In this document: positions 27,432 through 35,424 of the stretch, piece by piece
How positions within the stretch are numbered: the stretch's first letter is position 1
Layout: each line of letters opens with the position of its first letter
Source of the DNA: Flavobacterium sp. UBA6195
GTDB lineage: Bacteria > Bacteroidota > Bacteroidia > Flavobacteriales > Flavobacteriaceae
NCBI RefSeq assembly: GCF_002422095.1
Contig: NZ_DITB01000038.1
Location: forward strand, 1 to 64,000
Direction: 5' to 3'
Length of the DNA: 64,000 nt
The notes under the pieces: generated by a model
What the model was told of the DNA's origin: nothing
What the model saw: only the letters and a program-made list of their open reading frames with translations
Database searches by the model: none
Translations under genes and position numbers: made by a program

Positions 27432-28610
27432 TTAAATTCCCCCTTTTGGGGTTAGGGGGCTACTAATAACTCTAATACTATTCTTCACTTCCTCAGCAAT
27501 TCTTCTCGCTTCCGTCATATTTTCATTTACAATGGTAACGTGTCCCATTTTTCGGAAAGGGCGTGTTTCTCTTTTTCCGTAAATATGAGGCGTTACGCCG
27601 TCAATTGCCATGATTTTCTCTATGTTTTCGTAAACTACTTGTCCAGAATAACCTTCTTCACCTACTAAATTTACCATAATTCCGGCAACTTTGCTATCGG
27701 TGTTTCCTAAAGGTAAGTTTAAAATCGCACGCAAATGGTTTTCAAATTGCGAAGTATAACTCGCTTCAATCGAATAATGTCCCGAATTATGTGGACGAGG
27801 AGCGACTTCGTTTACCAAAATTTCATCGTCTGATGTTTGAAACATTTCAACAGCTAATAATCCAACGTGATTGAAAGCTTCCGAAACTTTTAAAGTAACT
27901 TCGGTAGCTTTTTGAGCCACTTTTTCATCAATTCGAGCCGGACAAATTACATATTCTACTTGATTGGCTTCAGGATGAAATTCCATTTCTACCACGGGAT
28001 AGGTTTTTACTTCTCCAGAAACAGAACGAGCCACAATTACAGCTAATTCATTTTTGAACGGAACCATTTCTTCAGCAATACATTCTACATCAGGTAATTT
28101 TACCAAGTCTAATGCTGAGCGACAAATTTTAACGCCATTTCCATCATAACCAAATTGCGCACATTTCCATACGAATGGAAATTCTAATTCGTCTTTTGCT
28201 AGAGCATTTCTCAAATCGTTTAAGTCAACAAATCGTTGGTGTGGCGAAGTGGGAATATCGTTTGAAACGTAATAATCTTTTTGTTTTCCTTTGTTTTGAA
28301 TCAAACGTAAGGTTTTTGGCGAAGGATAAATTGGTAATCCTTCTGCTTCCAATTTATCTAAAGCGTCTAAGTTTACATTTTCAATTTCGATAGTTAACAA
28401 ATCGACCATTTTACCAAATTGGTAAACGGTGTCAAAATCCATTAAACTGCCTTTGTAAAATCCGTTGCAACTGTATCGTGCGGGAGCTTCTTCGCTTGGT
28501 TCTAAAACTAAAGTTTGAATATCGAATTTTCGAGTTTCAGTCAAAAGCATTTTTCCTAATTGACCACCTCCTAAAATTCCTAATTTAAAATCAGAAGAAA
28601 AATAATTCAT
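27432..28610 (-). CDS. purK: N5-carboxyaminoimidazole ribonucleotide synthase
   Basis: A 392-residue ATP-grasp enzyme that carboxylates AIR to N5-CAIR using ATP and bicarbonate. The N-terminus reads KLGILGGGQLGKMLL, and VNEVAPRPHNSGHYS is the conserved ATP-grasp segment. I chose the ATG at 28610; eight extra upstream codons (from 28634) give RHKQQHT and are not conserved. The last nine residues (SPLTPKGGI) are coded by the right arm of the inverted repeat, so the natural C-terminus has been replaced or extended. Confidence 0.95.
   Translation of the reverse strand: MNYFSSDFKLGILGGGQLGKMLLTETRKFDIQTLVLEPSEEAPARYSCNGFYKGSLMDFDTVYQFGKMVDLLTIEIENVNLDALDKLEAEGLPIYPSPKTLRLIQNKGKQKDYYVSNDIPTSPHQRFVDLNDLRNALAKDELEFPFVWKCAQFGYDGNGVKICRSALDLVKLPDVECIAEEMVPFKNELAVIVARSVSGEVKTYPVVEMEFHPEANQVEYVICPARIDEKVAQKATEVTLKVSEAFNHVGLLAVEMFQTSDDEILVNEVAPRPHNSGHYSIEASYTSQFENHLRAILNLPLGNTDSKVAGIMVNLVGEEGYSGQVVYENIEKIMAIDGVTPHIYGKRETRPFRKMGHVTIVNENMTEARRIAEEVKNSIRVISSPLTPKGGI
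27435..27462. repeat. Right arm of inverted repeat, coding the purK tail
   Basis: AATTCCCCCTTTTGGGGTTA and on to 27462, the reverse complement (one or two mismatches) of 27088-27115. It lies inside the purK reading frame and supplies its final codons up to the stop. Confidence 0.85.
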
Positions 28611-28644
28611 CGTGTGTTGTTGTTTGTGTCGCAAAGATAAGAGT

Positions 28645-28675
28645 AAGAATTTAGAATTCAGAATTTAGAATTCAG
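28645..28675. repeat. Short tandem repeat GAATTTAGAATTCA
   Basis: Two direct copies of GAATTTAGAATTCA lie between purK and the upstream gene. They are self-complementary in part (GAATTC). No function is apparent. Confidence 0.6.
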
Positions 28676-28681
28676 AAAATA

Positions 28682-29230
28682 CTATTTGTTGAGTTTCTTT
28701 AATAAATTTCGAGTTGCTGCTTGGTAAGCAGCGGTATGATTCGAATAATCTTGCTCGATGATGGTTTTTAATTCTTCGTGAATCCAATCGTATTTCTTTC
28801 CCAAGACAAAAAGAGCTTTCATGGCATACACTTTTGCTGCTACTTTTTCGTCTTGAATCAATCGGTCAATTAGCGCTTCGATTAAATTGTGTTCTTGTTG
28901 TTGTGTGAGAGAAATTCCGTTTTTTCTATGATTGCTTTTGGTGAGAAAAAAGGCAATTTTAGTCGCTGGTCGTAATGCCGAATCATCTTTTATTTTGGGA
29001 AGAACGCTACAGAAATCTTCAATATAAGGAATAAATTGTTTCAGTTTCTTTTCGCAAACCAAATCCAAACTCCAAAAGGCTTTAACATGTAATTCATGTT
29101 GGATGTCAAAAGCTAATTCAGTCATTTCGCTAAGATTTTTTTCATCTTTCATGGCAAAATTGCTTACCATTTTTCGGCTGGCTACATGACAAGTGCTTTC
29201 TTCGATTTTCTGATACATTTGGCTTTTCAT
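28682..29230 (-). CDS. Hypothetical helical-repeat protein
   Basis: A 182-residue, mostly alpha-helical cytoplasmic protein with HEAT-like pairs (YIEDFCSVLPKIKDDSALRPATKIAFFL; DEKVAAKVYAMKALFVLGKKYDWI). I do not recognise a named family; a DNA alkylation repair or adenylosuccinate lyase-like label would be guesswork. It is divergent from hpt (97 bases apart) and precedes purK on the same strand. Confidence 0.7.
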   Translation of the reverse strand: MKSQMYQKIEESTCHVASRKMVSNFAMKDEKNLSEMTELAFDIQHELHVKAFWSLDLVCEKKLKQFIPYIEDFCSVLPKIKDDSALRPATKIAFFLTKSNHRKNGISLTQQQEHNLIEALIDRLIQDEKVAAKVYAMKALFVLGKKYDWIHEELKTIIEQDYSNHTAAYQAATRNLLKKLNK

Positions 29231-29268
29231 TCGGTAAATATATCAAATTTGCAAAAAAGTTGAAATAC

Positions 29269-29301
29269 TTTGTAGCTATTCATTTGACTTTCTTAAATTT
29301 G
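29269..29301 (+). promoter_or_regulatory. Promoter of hpt
   Basis: TTTG ending at 29272, a 21-base spacer, then TAAATTTG at 29294-29301, matching the flavobacterial consensus; the start codon is at 29327. Confidence 0.6.
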
Positions 29302-29326
29302 TTGTTTATTTCTAAATCTAACTAAA

Positions 29327-29857
29327 GTGATACAACTACACGATAAGAAATTTGAAGTTTTTATCTCGGGAGAGGAGATTAACTTCGCCATTGAAAACAT
29401 GGCCAAACAAATTGAAGACGATTTTTGCGATGATGTTCCTGTTTTTATTGGCGTTTTGAATGGCGCTTTCATGGTGGTGGCTGACTTATTGAAAAAATAC
29501 AGTCACAATTGCGAAGTTTCATTTGTAAAAATGGCTTCGTATGAAGGAATGCAAACTACTAATGAGGTGAAAGAACTAATTGGTTTGAACCAAAGTTTAG
29601 AAGGTCGTTCTGTAATTATCGTGGAAGATATTGTAGATACTGGAAATACGATTGAGGAATTAAAAGCTATTATGAAGCAACACAATGTGAAACATTTCAA
29701 AATTGCTACTTTATTCTTAAAACCAGAAGCCTATACAAAAGACATTAAATTAGATTATGTAGGTATTCGAATTCCAAATAAATTTATCGTAGGATATGGT
29801 TTAGACTACGATGGTTTAGGAAGAAATTTAAAAGACGTATATCAATTATCTGAGTAA
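29327..29857 (+). CDS. hpt: Hypoxanthine phosphoribosyltransferase
   Basis: A 176-residue purine-salvage enzyme that joins PRPP to hypoxanthine or guanine. The PRPP motif VEDIVDTGNT and the region PVFIGVLNGAFMV are typical. It begins with GTG at 29327, which matches the usual MIQLHDK start; the promoter upstream supports this. It is followed by adk at 57 bases. Confidence 0.95.
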   Translation: MIQLHDKKFEVFISGEEINFAIENMAKQIEDDFCDDVPVFIGVLNGAFMVVADLLKKYSHNCEVSFVKMASYEGMQTTNEVKELIGLNQSLEGRSVIIVEDIVDTGNTIEELKAIMKQHNVKHFKIATLFLKPEAYTKDIKLDYVGIRIPNKFIVGYGLDYDGLGRNLKDVYQLSE

Positions 29858-29914
29858 AGAAAATAGAATAGAGAAAATAGAATAAAGACTAAAATTTATA
29901 AACACAACAAAACA

Positions 29915-30490
29915 ATGATCAATATCGTATTATTTGGGAAACCTGGCGCAGGAAAGGGAACGCAAGCCGATTTTTTAAAACACAAATACAATTTAGTGCA
30001 TTTATCTACAGGGGATATTTTTAGATTTAATATTAAAAATGATACTGAATTAGGAAGATTAGCTAAAACTTTTATGGATAAAGGTGATTTGGTTCCAGAT
30101 GAAGTAACTATTAAAATGTTGCAAAGCGAAGTAGACAAAAATCCACAAGCAGCAGGTTTTTTATTTGATGGTTTTCCAAGAACAATTGCACAAGCAGAAG
30201 CTTTAGATAAGTTTTTAGAAGGTAAAAATCAAGAAATTATTGCAACAGTTGCTTTGGAAGCTAATGATGAAATCTTAGTGCAACGTTTGTTAGAAAGAGG
30301 AAAAACTTCAGGTAGACCAGACGATCAAGACGAAGAAAAAATCAGAAATCGTTACCAAGAATACAACGAAAAAACCGCGCCATTAATGGATTATTACAAA
30401 GCGCAACACAAATTTTACGCAGTCGATGGTATTGGGTCTATTGAAGAAGTGACTGAAAGATTAAGTTTGGTTTTGGACACATTTAAATAA
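29915..30490 (+). CDS. adk: Adenylate kinase
   Basis: A 191-residue kinase that interconverts ATP, AMP and ADP. The P-loop GKPGAGKGTQ is at residues 8-17, and DGFPRT and the LID segment ERGKTSGRPDDQDE are present. The LID is the short form without zinc-binding Cys. It lies in the hpt-adk pair of nucleotide genes and is followed by a terminator. Confidence 0.96.
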   Translation: MINIVLFGKPGAGKGTQADFLKHKYNLVHLSTGDIFRFNIKNDTELGRLAKTFMDKGDLVPDEVTIKMLQSEVDKNPQAAGFLFDGFPRTIAQAEALDKFLEGKNQEIIATVALEANDEILVQRLLERGKTSGRPDDQDEEKIRNRYQEYNEKTAPLMDYYKAQHKFYAVDGIGSIEEVTERLSLVLDTFK

Positions 30491-30497
30491 TAAAATA

Positions 30498-30535
30498 AGG
30501 CCCGAGAGATAAATTTCGGGCTTTCGATTTTTTTT
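30498..30535 (+). terminator. Terminator after adk
   Basis: A GCCCGA/TCGGGC stem with flanking A/T pairs, then a run of eight T or more. It ends hpt-adk. Confidence 0.85.
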
Positions 30536-30551
30536 TCGATATTTGCACACT

Positions 30552-30597
30552 GAAAAGGAGCTATTTCCGTAATTTGGGATTTTAGCTCTTTTTTTAT
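30552..30597 (+). terminator. Second hairpin before the CNNM gene (possible attenuator)
   Basis: AAAAGGAGCTA...TAGCTCTTTTTTT with a loop of about 20 bases ends 11 bases before the next start codon. It follows a GATATTTG element (one mismatch to the -7 consensus) at about 30538-30545. A transcript starting there would meet this hairpin and T run before the gene. Confidence 0.45.
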
Positions 30598-30607
30598 AAT
30601 TTTAAAT

Positions 30608-31882
30608 ATGGAAATTTTAATCATTCTCTTTCTGATTATTTTAAACGGTGTTTTCTCAATGTCGGAAATCGCATTGATTTCAGCTCGTAAAAACCGATTA
30701 GAAACAGCGGCTAAAAAAGGAAATAAAAATGCAAAAGTAGCATTAGATTTAGCCAATTCGCCAAACGAATTTTTATCTACTGTTCAAATCGGTATTACTT
30801 TAATTGGGATTTTAACGGGTATTTATTCGGGAGATAAAATTACTACCGATGTACGAAATTTTGTAGCTACTTTTGAAGCATTAAAACCGTATTCGGAATC
30901 TATTGCTGTGGGAATTGTAGTAGTGGTATTAACATTTTTCTCTTTAGTTTTAGGTGAATTATTGCCAAAAAGAATCGGTTTAAATTATCCAGAAGGAATT
31001 GCAAAAGCAGTTGCGGTTCCCATGAAATTAGTTTCTACCATTACAATGCCTTTTATATGGTTGCTGACTATTTCAACTGAATCTTTGATGAAACTTTTGC
31101 AAATTAAACCAACAGCTGACGGAAAAGTTACAGAAGAAGAAATCAAAGCCATTATAAAAGAAGGAACTGAAGTAGGTGAAGTTCAAGAAATTGAGCAAGA
31201 TATTGTGGAACGTGTTTTTCATATTGGCGATAGAAAAGTTAATTCATTAATGACACACCGAAATTCAATTGTGTATTTGTCTTACGAAGATTCCATTGAA
31301 GAAATCAAAGCGAAAGTTTTAGATGAATTGCATTCGGTTTATCCAGTATGTGCGGATAATTTAGACGATGTAGAAGGAATCGTTTTGTTGAAAGATTTGT
31401 TTGCCAGTTTTGAAAAAGGAAATTTCGATTTAAAATCGATAATTAAAGAGCCGGTATATTTTATTGAGCAAACATCGGCATATAAAGCATTGGAAAATTT
31501 CAAGGTTTCAAAAGTGCATTATGCTTTGGTTACCGATGAACACGGTGTTTTTCAAGGAATAATTACATTGAATGATATTTTAGAAGCGTTAGTAGGAGAT
31601 GCGGCTGATTTCTATGAAGACGAATTTAAAATTGTAGCAAGAGAAGACGGTTCGTGGTTAGTTGACGGACATTATTCGCTGCACGATTTCTTAATTTATT
31701 TTGATATGGATGAGTTAATTGGAGATTACGAAGTAACAACAGTAAGTGGATTAATCATAACAGAATTAGGAGTAATCCCAAAACAAGGACAAAAGTTAAT
31801 TTGGAACAAATTAGAGTTCGAAGTTATCGATATGGACGGTGTTAAAATTGATAAAGTTTTAATTACCAATTTAAAAGAATAA
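30608..31882 (+). CDS. CNNM/CorC-type hemolysin-family membrane protein
   Basis: A 424-residue protein. The N-terminal CNNM domain has about four membrane segments (about 1-22, 60-80, 98-120, 130-155) with MSEIALISARKNRLE and LGELLPKRIG. Two CBS domains follow (about 200-330), then a C-terminal CorC_HlyC domain (about 340-420, DGSWLVDGHYSLHDF). Members affect magnesium or cobalt export and are often called hemolysins without proof. A terminator-like hairpin lies immediately upstream. Confidence 0.9.
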   Translation: MEILIILFLIILNGVFSMSEIALISARKNRLETAAKKGNKNAKVALDLANSPNEFLSTVQIGITLIGILTGIYSGDKITTDVRNFVATFEALKPYSESIAVGIVVVVLTFFSLVLGELLPKRIGLNYPEGIAKAVAVPMKLVSTITMPFIWLLTISTESLMKLLQIKPTADGKVTEEEIKAIIKEGTEVGEVQEIEQDIVERVFHIGDRKVNSLMTHRNSIVYLSYEDSIEEIKAKVLDELHSVYPVCADNLDDVEGIVLLKDLFASFEKGNFDLKSIIKEPVYFIEQTSAYKALENFKVSKVHYALVTDEHGVFQGIITLNDILEALVGDAADFYEDEFKIVAREDGSWLVDGHYSLHDFLIYFDMDELIGDYEVTTVSGLIITELGVIPKQGQKLIWNKLEFEVIDMDGVKIDKVLITNLKE

Positions 31883-31892
31883 TAATTAAGTA

Positions 31893-32016
31893 TTCAGTGT
31901 TCAGTATTTAGTATGCAGTTCTAAATAGTGTCATTGAGAATAACAAATTGTTATCAGAAAAGAGGTTTTGTAGGTTGGAAAATTACTGAACACTCAACAC
32001 TGATAACTGAACACTA
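31893..32016. repeat. Intergenic inverted repeat (TTCAGTGTTCAGT family)
   Basis: The arm TTCAGTGTTCAGTATTTAGT (from 31893) pairs imperfectly with ACTGAACACT...GATAACTGAACACT (31985-32015), with about 65 bases between. It fills most of the gap before obg and is probably a REP-like hairpin element. Confidence 0.7.
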
Positions 32017-32023
32017 AGAAAAG

Positions 32024-33034
32024 ATGACAGAAGGAAATTTTGTAGACTACGTAAAAATATATGTTTCTTCCGGAAAGGGAGGAAAAGGGTCGTCGCATTT
32101 ACACAGAGAAAAATTTATTGAAAAAGGTGGACCCGATGGTGGTGATGGAGGTCGTGGTGGACACGTATATATTAAAGGAAATAAAAATCTTTGGACTTTA
32201 TTTCATTTAAAATTTTTGAAACACGTTCGTGCGGGTCACGGTGGCGATGGAGGAAGTTCAAGAAGTACAGGTCATGATGGAGAAGATAAATTTATTGAAG
32301 TCCCATTAGGAACAGTTGTAAAAGATCAAGAAACGGGTGATGTTTTGTTCGAAATTACAGAGCACGATGAAATGAAAATCATAGCAGAAGGTGGAAAAGG
32401 AGGTTTAGGTAACTGGCATTTTAGAAGTGCTACGAATCAAACGCCTCGTTATGCACAACCAGGTATGCCTGTAAAAGAAGTAGATGTAACTTTAGAATTA
32501 AAAGTATTAGCAGATGTAGGTTTGGTAGGTTTCCCTAATGCAGGAAAATCAACTTTGTTGTCAGTTTTAACTTCGGCAAAGCCAAAAATTGCCGATTATC
32601 CATTTACAACTTTAAAACCTAATTTAGGAATTGTAGCTTACAGAGATTTTCAATCGTTTGTAATGGCTGATATTCCTGGAATTATTGAAGGTGCAGCAGA
32701 AGGAAAAGGTTTAGGTCATTATTTTTTGCGTCATATCGAACGAAATTCAACTTTGTTGTTTTTAGTTCCTGCGGATGCCGATGATATTAAGAAAGAGTAC
32801 GAAATTCTGTTAGATGAATTACGTCGTTACAATCCAGAAATGTTAGATAAAGATCGTTTAATTGTGATTTCAAAATGCGATATGTTAGATGACGAGTTAA
32901 AAGCAGAATTGAAAAAACAATTGGATAAGGAATTTAAAGGAACACCTTATATGTTTATTTCATCTGTTGCACAACAAGGTTTACAAGAGTTGAAAGACAA
33001 ATTGTGGCAAATGTTGAATGCTGAAGAAAAATAA
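32024..33034 (+). CDS. obg: Obg family GTPase
   Basis: A 336-residue GTPase linked to ribosome assembly, stress and growth control. The N-terminal OBG domain (about 1-160) is glycine-rich (GGKGGSS-like; [10 protein letters not shown]). The G domain has P-loop GFPNAGKST and [16 protein letters not shown]. No C-terminal OCT domain is apparent, as in the short Bacteroidota form. It lies between the CNNM gene and an S46 peptidase, with a terminator after it. Confidence 0.96.
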   Translation: MTEGNFVDYVKIYVSSGKGGKGSSHLHREKFIEKGGPDGGDGGRGGHVYIKGNKNLWTLFHLKFLKHVRAGHGGDGGSSRSTGHDGEDKFIEVPLGTVVKDQETGDVLFEITEHDEMKIIAEGGKGGLGNWHFRSATNQTPRYAQPGMPVKEVDVTLELKVLADVGLVGFPNAGKSTLLSVLTSAKPKIADYPFTTLKPNLGIVAYRDFQSFVMADIPGIIEGAAEGKGLGHYFLRHIERNSTLLFLVPADADDIKKEYEILLDELRRYNPEMLDKDRLIVISKCDMLDDELKAELKKQLDKEFKGTPYMFISSVAQQGLQELKDKLWQMLNAEEK

Positions 33035-33055
33035 AAAAAGTTAAAATAAACGTAA

Positions 33056-33095
33056 GAAAAAGCATCTTTTATTTGAAGGTGCTTTTTTGTTTTTA
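33056..33095 (+). terminator. Terminator after obg
   Basis: AAAAAGCATC/GGTGCTTTTT stem with one GU pair, loop of about 14 bases, then T run. Confidence 0.75.
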
Positions 33096-33218
33096 ATGCA
33101 GTTATTATAATAAAAAGTTAAAATTGCTTCAATCTAACTTGATTTTGAAATGATAATTTTATCGAAATCGTATTTTTAAGTATATTCGCCACACAAATCA
33201 AAAGAACACAGATTTATT

Positions 33219-35366
33219 ATGAAAAAATTAGTATTATTTGTCGTTTCTGCTATTATGCTTGTGCCAGCTTCGGTAAAAGCAGATGAAGGAATGTGGTTTT
33301 TAATGTTCATTGAGCGTTTAAATCACCGCGACATGCAAAAAATGGGCTTGCAATTAACAGCCGAAGAAATTTACAGTATCAACAACCACAGTTTAAAAGA
33401 TGCTATCGTTCAATTTAATGGTGGATGTACAGCTGAATTAATTTCAAAAGATGGATTGGTTTTGACTAATCACCACTGTGGATATGATGCCATTGCAGAA
33501 TTATCTTCAGCAGAAAAAAACTATTTAAAAAATGGGTATTGGGCAAAAAACAGAGCTGAAGAGTTAAAACCTTCAAGTTTATATGTACGTTTCTTTGTTC
33601 GTATGGACGATTGTACAAAAAGAATCTTATCTGTTGTAAATCCTTCAATGAGCGAAGCGGATAGAGAAAAAGCTATCAATGCTGAAATCGCGAAAATTGA
33701 GAAAGAAAACAACGAAGGTGGGAAATATACAGTTTCTGTTCGTCCATTTTTCCAAGGAAATGAATATTACTATTTCGTTTACCAAGATTACAAAGACGTT
33801 CGTTTAGTAGGAACTCCACCAGAAAGTTTAGGAAAATTTGGTGGTGATACAGACAACTGGGAATGGCCACGTCATACAGCAGATTTCTCTATGTTTAGAG
33901 TGTATGCTGATGCAAACGGTAATCCAGCTGAATACTCTACAAATAACGTTCCTTTACAACCAAAACATTATTTACCAGTAAACATTGGTGGAGTTAAAGA
34001 AAATGACTTCGCAATGATTTTAGGTTATCCTGGTAGAACTAACCGTTGGATGCCAGCAGGCGGAATTGAGCAAAACGTAAAATTTGCTTATCCAGCTTGG
34101 GTTGAAGGTTCTAAAACAGGAATGGACAATATGAAAAAATATATGGTTCAATCTGATGCTTTAAACCTTATCTATGCTTCTAAATTTGCAGGAGTAGCTA
34201 ATTACTGGAAAAACCGTCAAGGAATGATTGATGCATTGACAAAATTTGGAACAGCAAAAACAAAAGCAGCTCAAGAAGCTAAATTCCATAAATGGGCTAA
34301 TCAACCAGCTAACAAAGCAAAATATGGTAATGTAGTTCCTACAATTAATAAATATTATGCAATGACGAATGAAAAATCACGTCATGATAATTATTTAATG
34401 CAATTATTTAGAACTTCTGCTTTTGGAACTGTTAGTAGAGGTTTAGGAAGACAATTAGAAAATTATGCTAAAGCAGATGCAGCTAAAAGAGCACAAATGG
34501 CACCTGCAATCTTAGAAATGGTGGATGAAATGTATAAAGAAATGCATATTCCAGCAGAGAAAGATATTTTAGCGGCACAATTAAATTTATATTCTAGTAA
34601 AGCAGGTTATACTTTGGCTCCAATGGTTGAAAAACTAGCTAAAGAAAACAATGGCGATTTTACTAAATATGTAAACGCAGCATTTGATTTAAGTATTTTT
34701 ACTTCTGTTGATAGAGTAAAAGCTTTCTTAAATTTACCATCTGAAGAATTACTTAAAAATGATCCACTTTATGTATTAACAAATGATTTATTAACTCATT
34801 ATAGCTTTAGAAGTGAGGAATTAATCAAAGCTCAAAACGATTTTGGTGCTTCTTTCCGTTTATTGGTGGAAGGTTTGAGAGAATCTAAAATTGGAGAAAT
34901 TAAATATCCAGATGCCAATTCAACTTTACGTTTAACTTATGGTAAAGTACGTTCTTTACCAGCAGACAAACGTAATGATGCTAAAATTAATAACTACACT
35001 ACATTAGCTGGTCAAGTTAAAAAATACAAAAAAGGTGATTTAGAATTTGATTTGCCAGAAAGAGTATTACAAATGAACGCAGCTAAAGATTTCGGTCGTT
35101 ACGCAGATAAAGATGGTTCATTACATGTAAATTTCTTAACTGATAATGATATTACAGGAGGAAATTCAGGTTCGCCAGTATTAAATGGAAAAGGTGAATT
35201 AATCGGTTTAGCATTCGACGGGAACATCGAAGCTATGGCAGGTGACGTAATCTTTGACAAAAAATTACAAAGAACAATCAACGTAGATATTCGTTATGTA
35301 TTGTGGGTAATTGAGAATTTCTCAGGTGCTAAACACATTGTAGACGAAATGACTATTGTGAAGTAA
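33219..35366 (+). CDS. S46 family dipeptidyl-peptidase (DPP7/DPP11-like)
   Basis: A 715-residue secreted serine peptidase with signal peptide (about 1-21, PASVKA). The chymotrypsin-like nucleophile lies in GGNSGSPV and the catalytic His in TNHHCGYD (residues 85-86); GDTDNWEWPRHTADF is the S46 family signature. In S46, Gly versus Arg at a site shortly after the Ser divides DPP7 (hydrophobic P1) from DPP11 (acidic P1); LAFDGN here fits Gly, so DPP7-like specificity is inferred. It ends at a perfect terminator. Confidence 0.95.
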   Translation: MKKLVLFVVSAIMLVPASVKADEGMWFLMFIERLNHRDMQKMGLQLTAEEIYSINNHSLKDAIVQFNGGCTAELISKDGLVLTNHHCGYDAIAELSSAEKNYLKNGYWAKNRAEELKPSSLYVRFFVRMDDCTKRILSVVNPSMSEADREKAINAEIAKIEKENNEGGKYTVSVRPFFQGNEYYYFVYQDYKDVRLVGTPPESLGKFGGDTDNWEWPRHTADFSMFRVYADANGNPAEYSTNNVPLQPKHYLPVNIGGVKENDFAMILGYPGRTNRWMPAGGIEQNVKFAYPAWVEGSKTGMDNMKKYMVQSDALNLIYASKFAGVANYWKNRQGMIDALTKFGTAKTKAAQEAKFHKWANQPANKAKYGNVVPTINKYYAMTNEKSRHDNYLMQLFRTSAFGTVSRGLGRQLENYAKADAAKRAQMAPAILEMVDEMYKEMHIPAEKDILAAQLNLYSSKAGYTLAPMVEKLAKENNGDFTKYVNAAFDLSIFTSVDRVKAFLNLPSEELLKNDPLYVLTNDLLTHYSFRSEELIKAQNDFGASFRLLVEGLRESKIGEIKYPDANSTLRLTYGKVRSLPADKRNDAKINNYTTLAGQVKKYKKGDLEFDLPERVLQMNAAKDFGRYADKDGSLHVNFLTDNDITGGNSGSPVLNGKGELIGLAFDGNIEAMAGDVIFDKKLQRTINVDIRYVLWVIENFSGAKHIVDEMTIVK

Positions 35367-35388
35367 TTTTTAATTACAATATAAATAG

Positions 35389-35419
35389 AAACGTCCCGAT
35401 TATTCGGGACGTTTTTTTT
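35389..35419. terminator. Bidirectional terminator between two convergent genes
   Basis: An 11-base perfect stem AAACGTCCCGA/TCGGGACGTTT with a 4-base loop and eight T or more on the plus strand. The minus-strand gene ends six bases beyond, so it serves both sides. Confidence 0.9.
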
Positions 35420-35424
35420 ATGGT

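Noticed and set aside
31921..31980. tRNA or small RNA before obg
   Set aside because: No cloverleaf or conserved tRNA bases; the stretch is the loop of an inverted repeat.
33219..35366. Type IX secretion C-terminal signal on the S46 peptidase
   Set aside because: The C-terminus is the peptidase domain itself, with no Ig-like signal domain.
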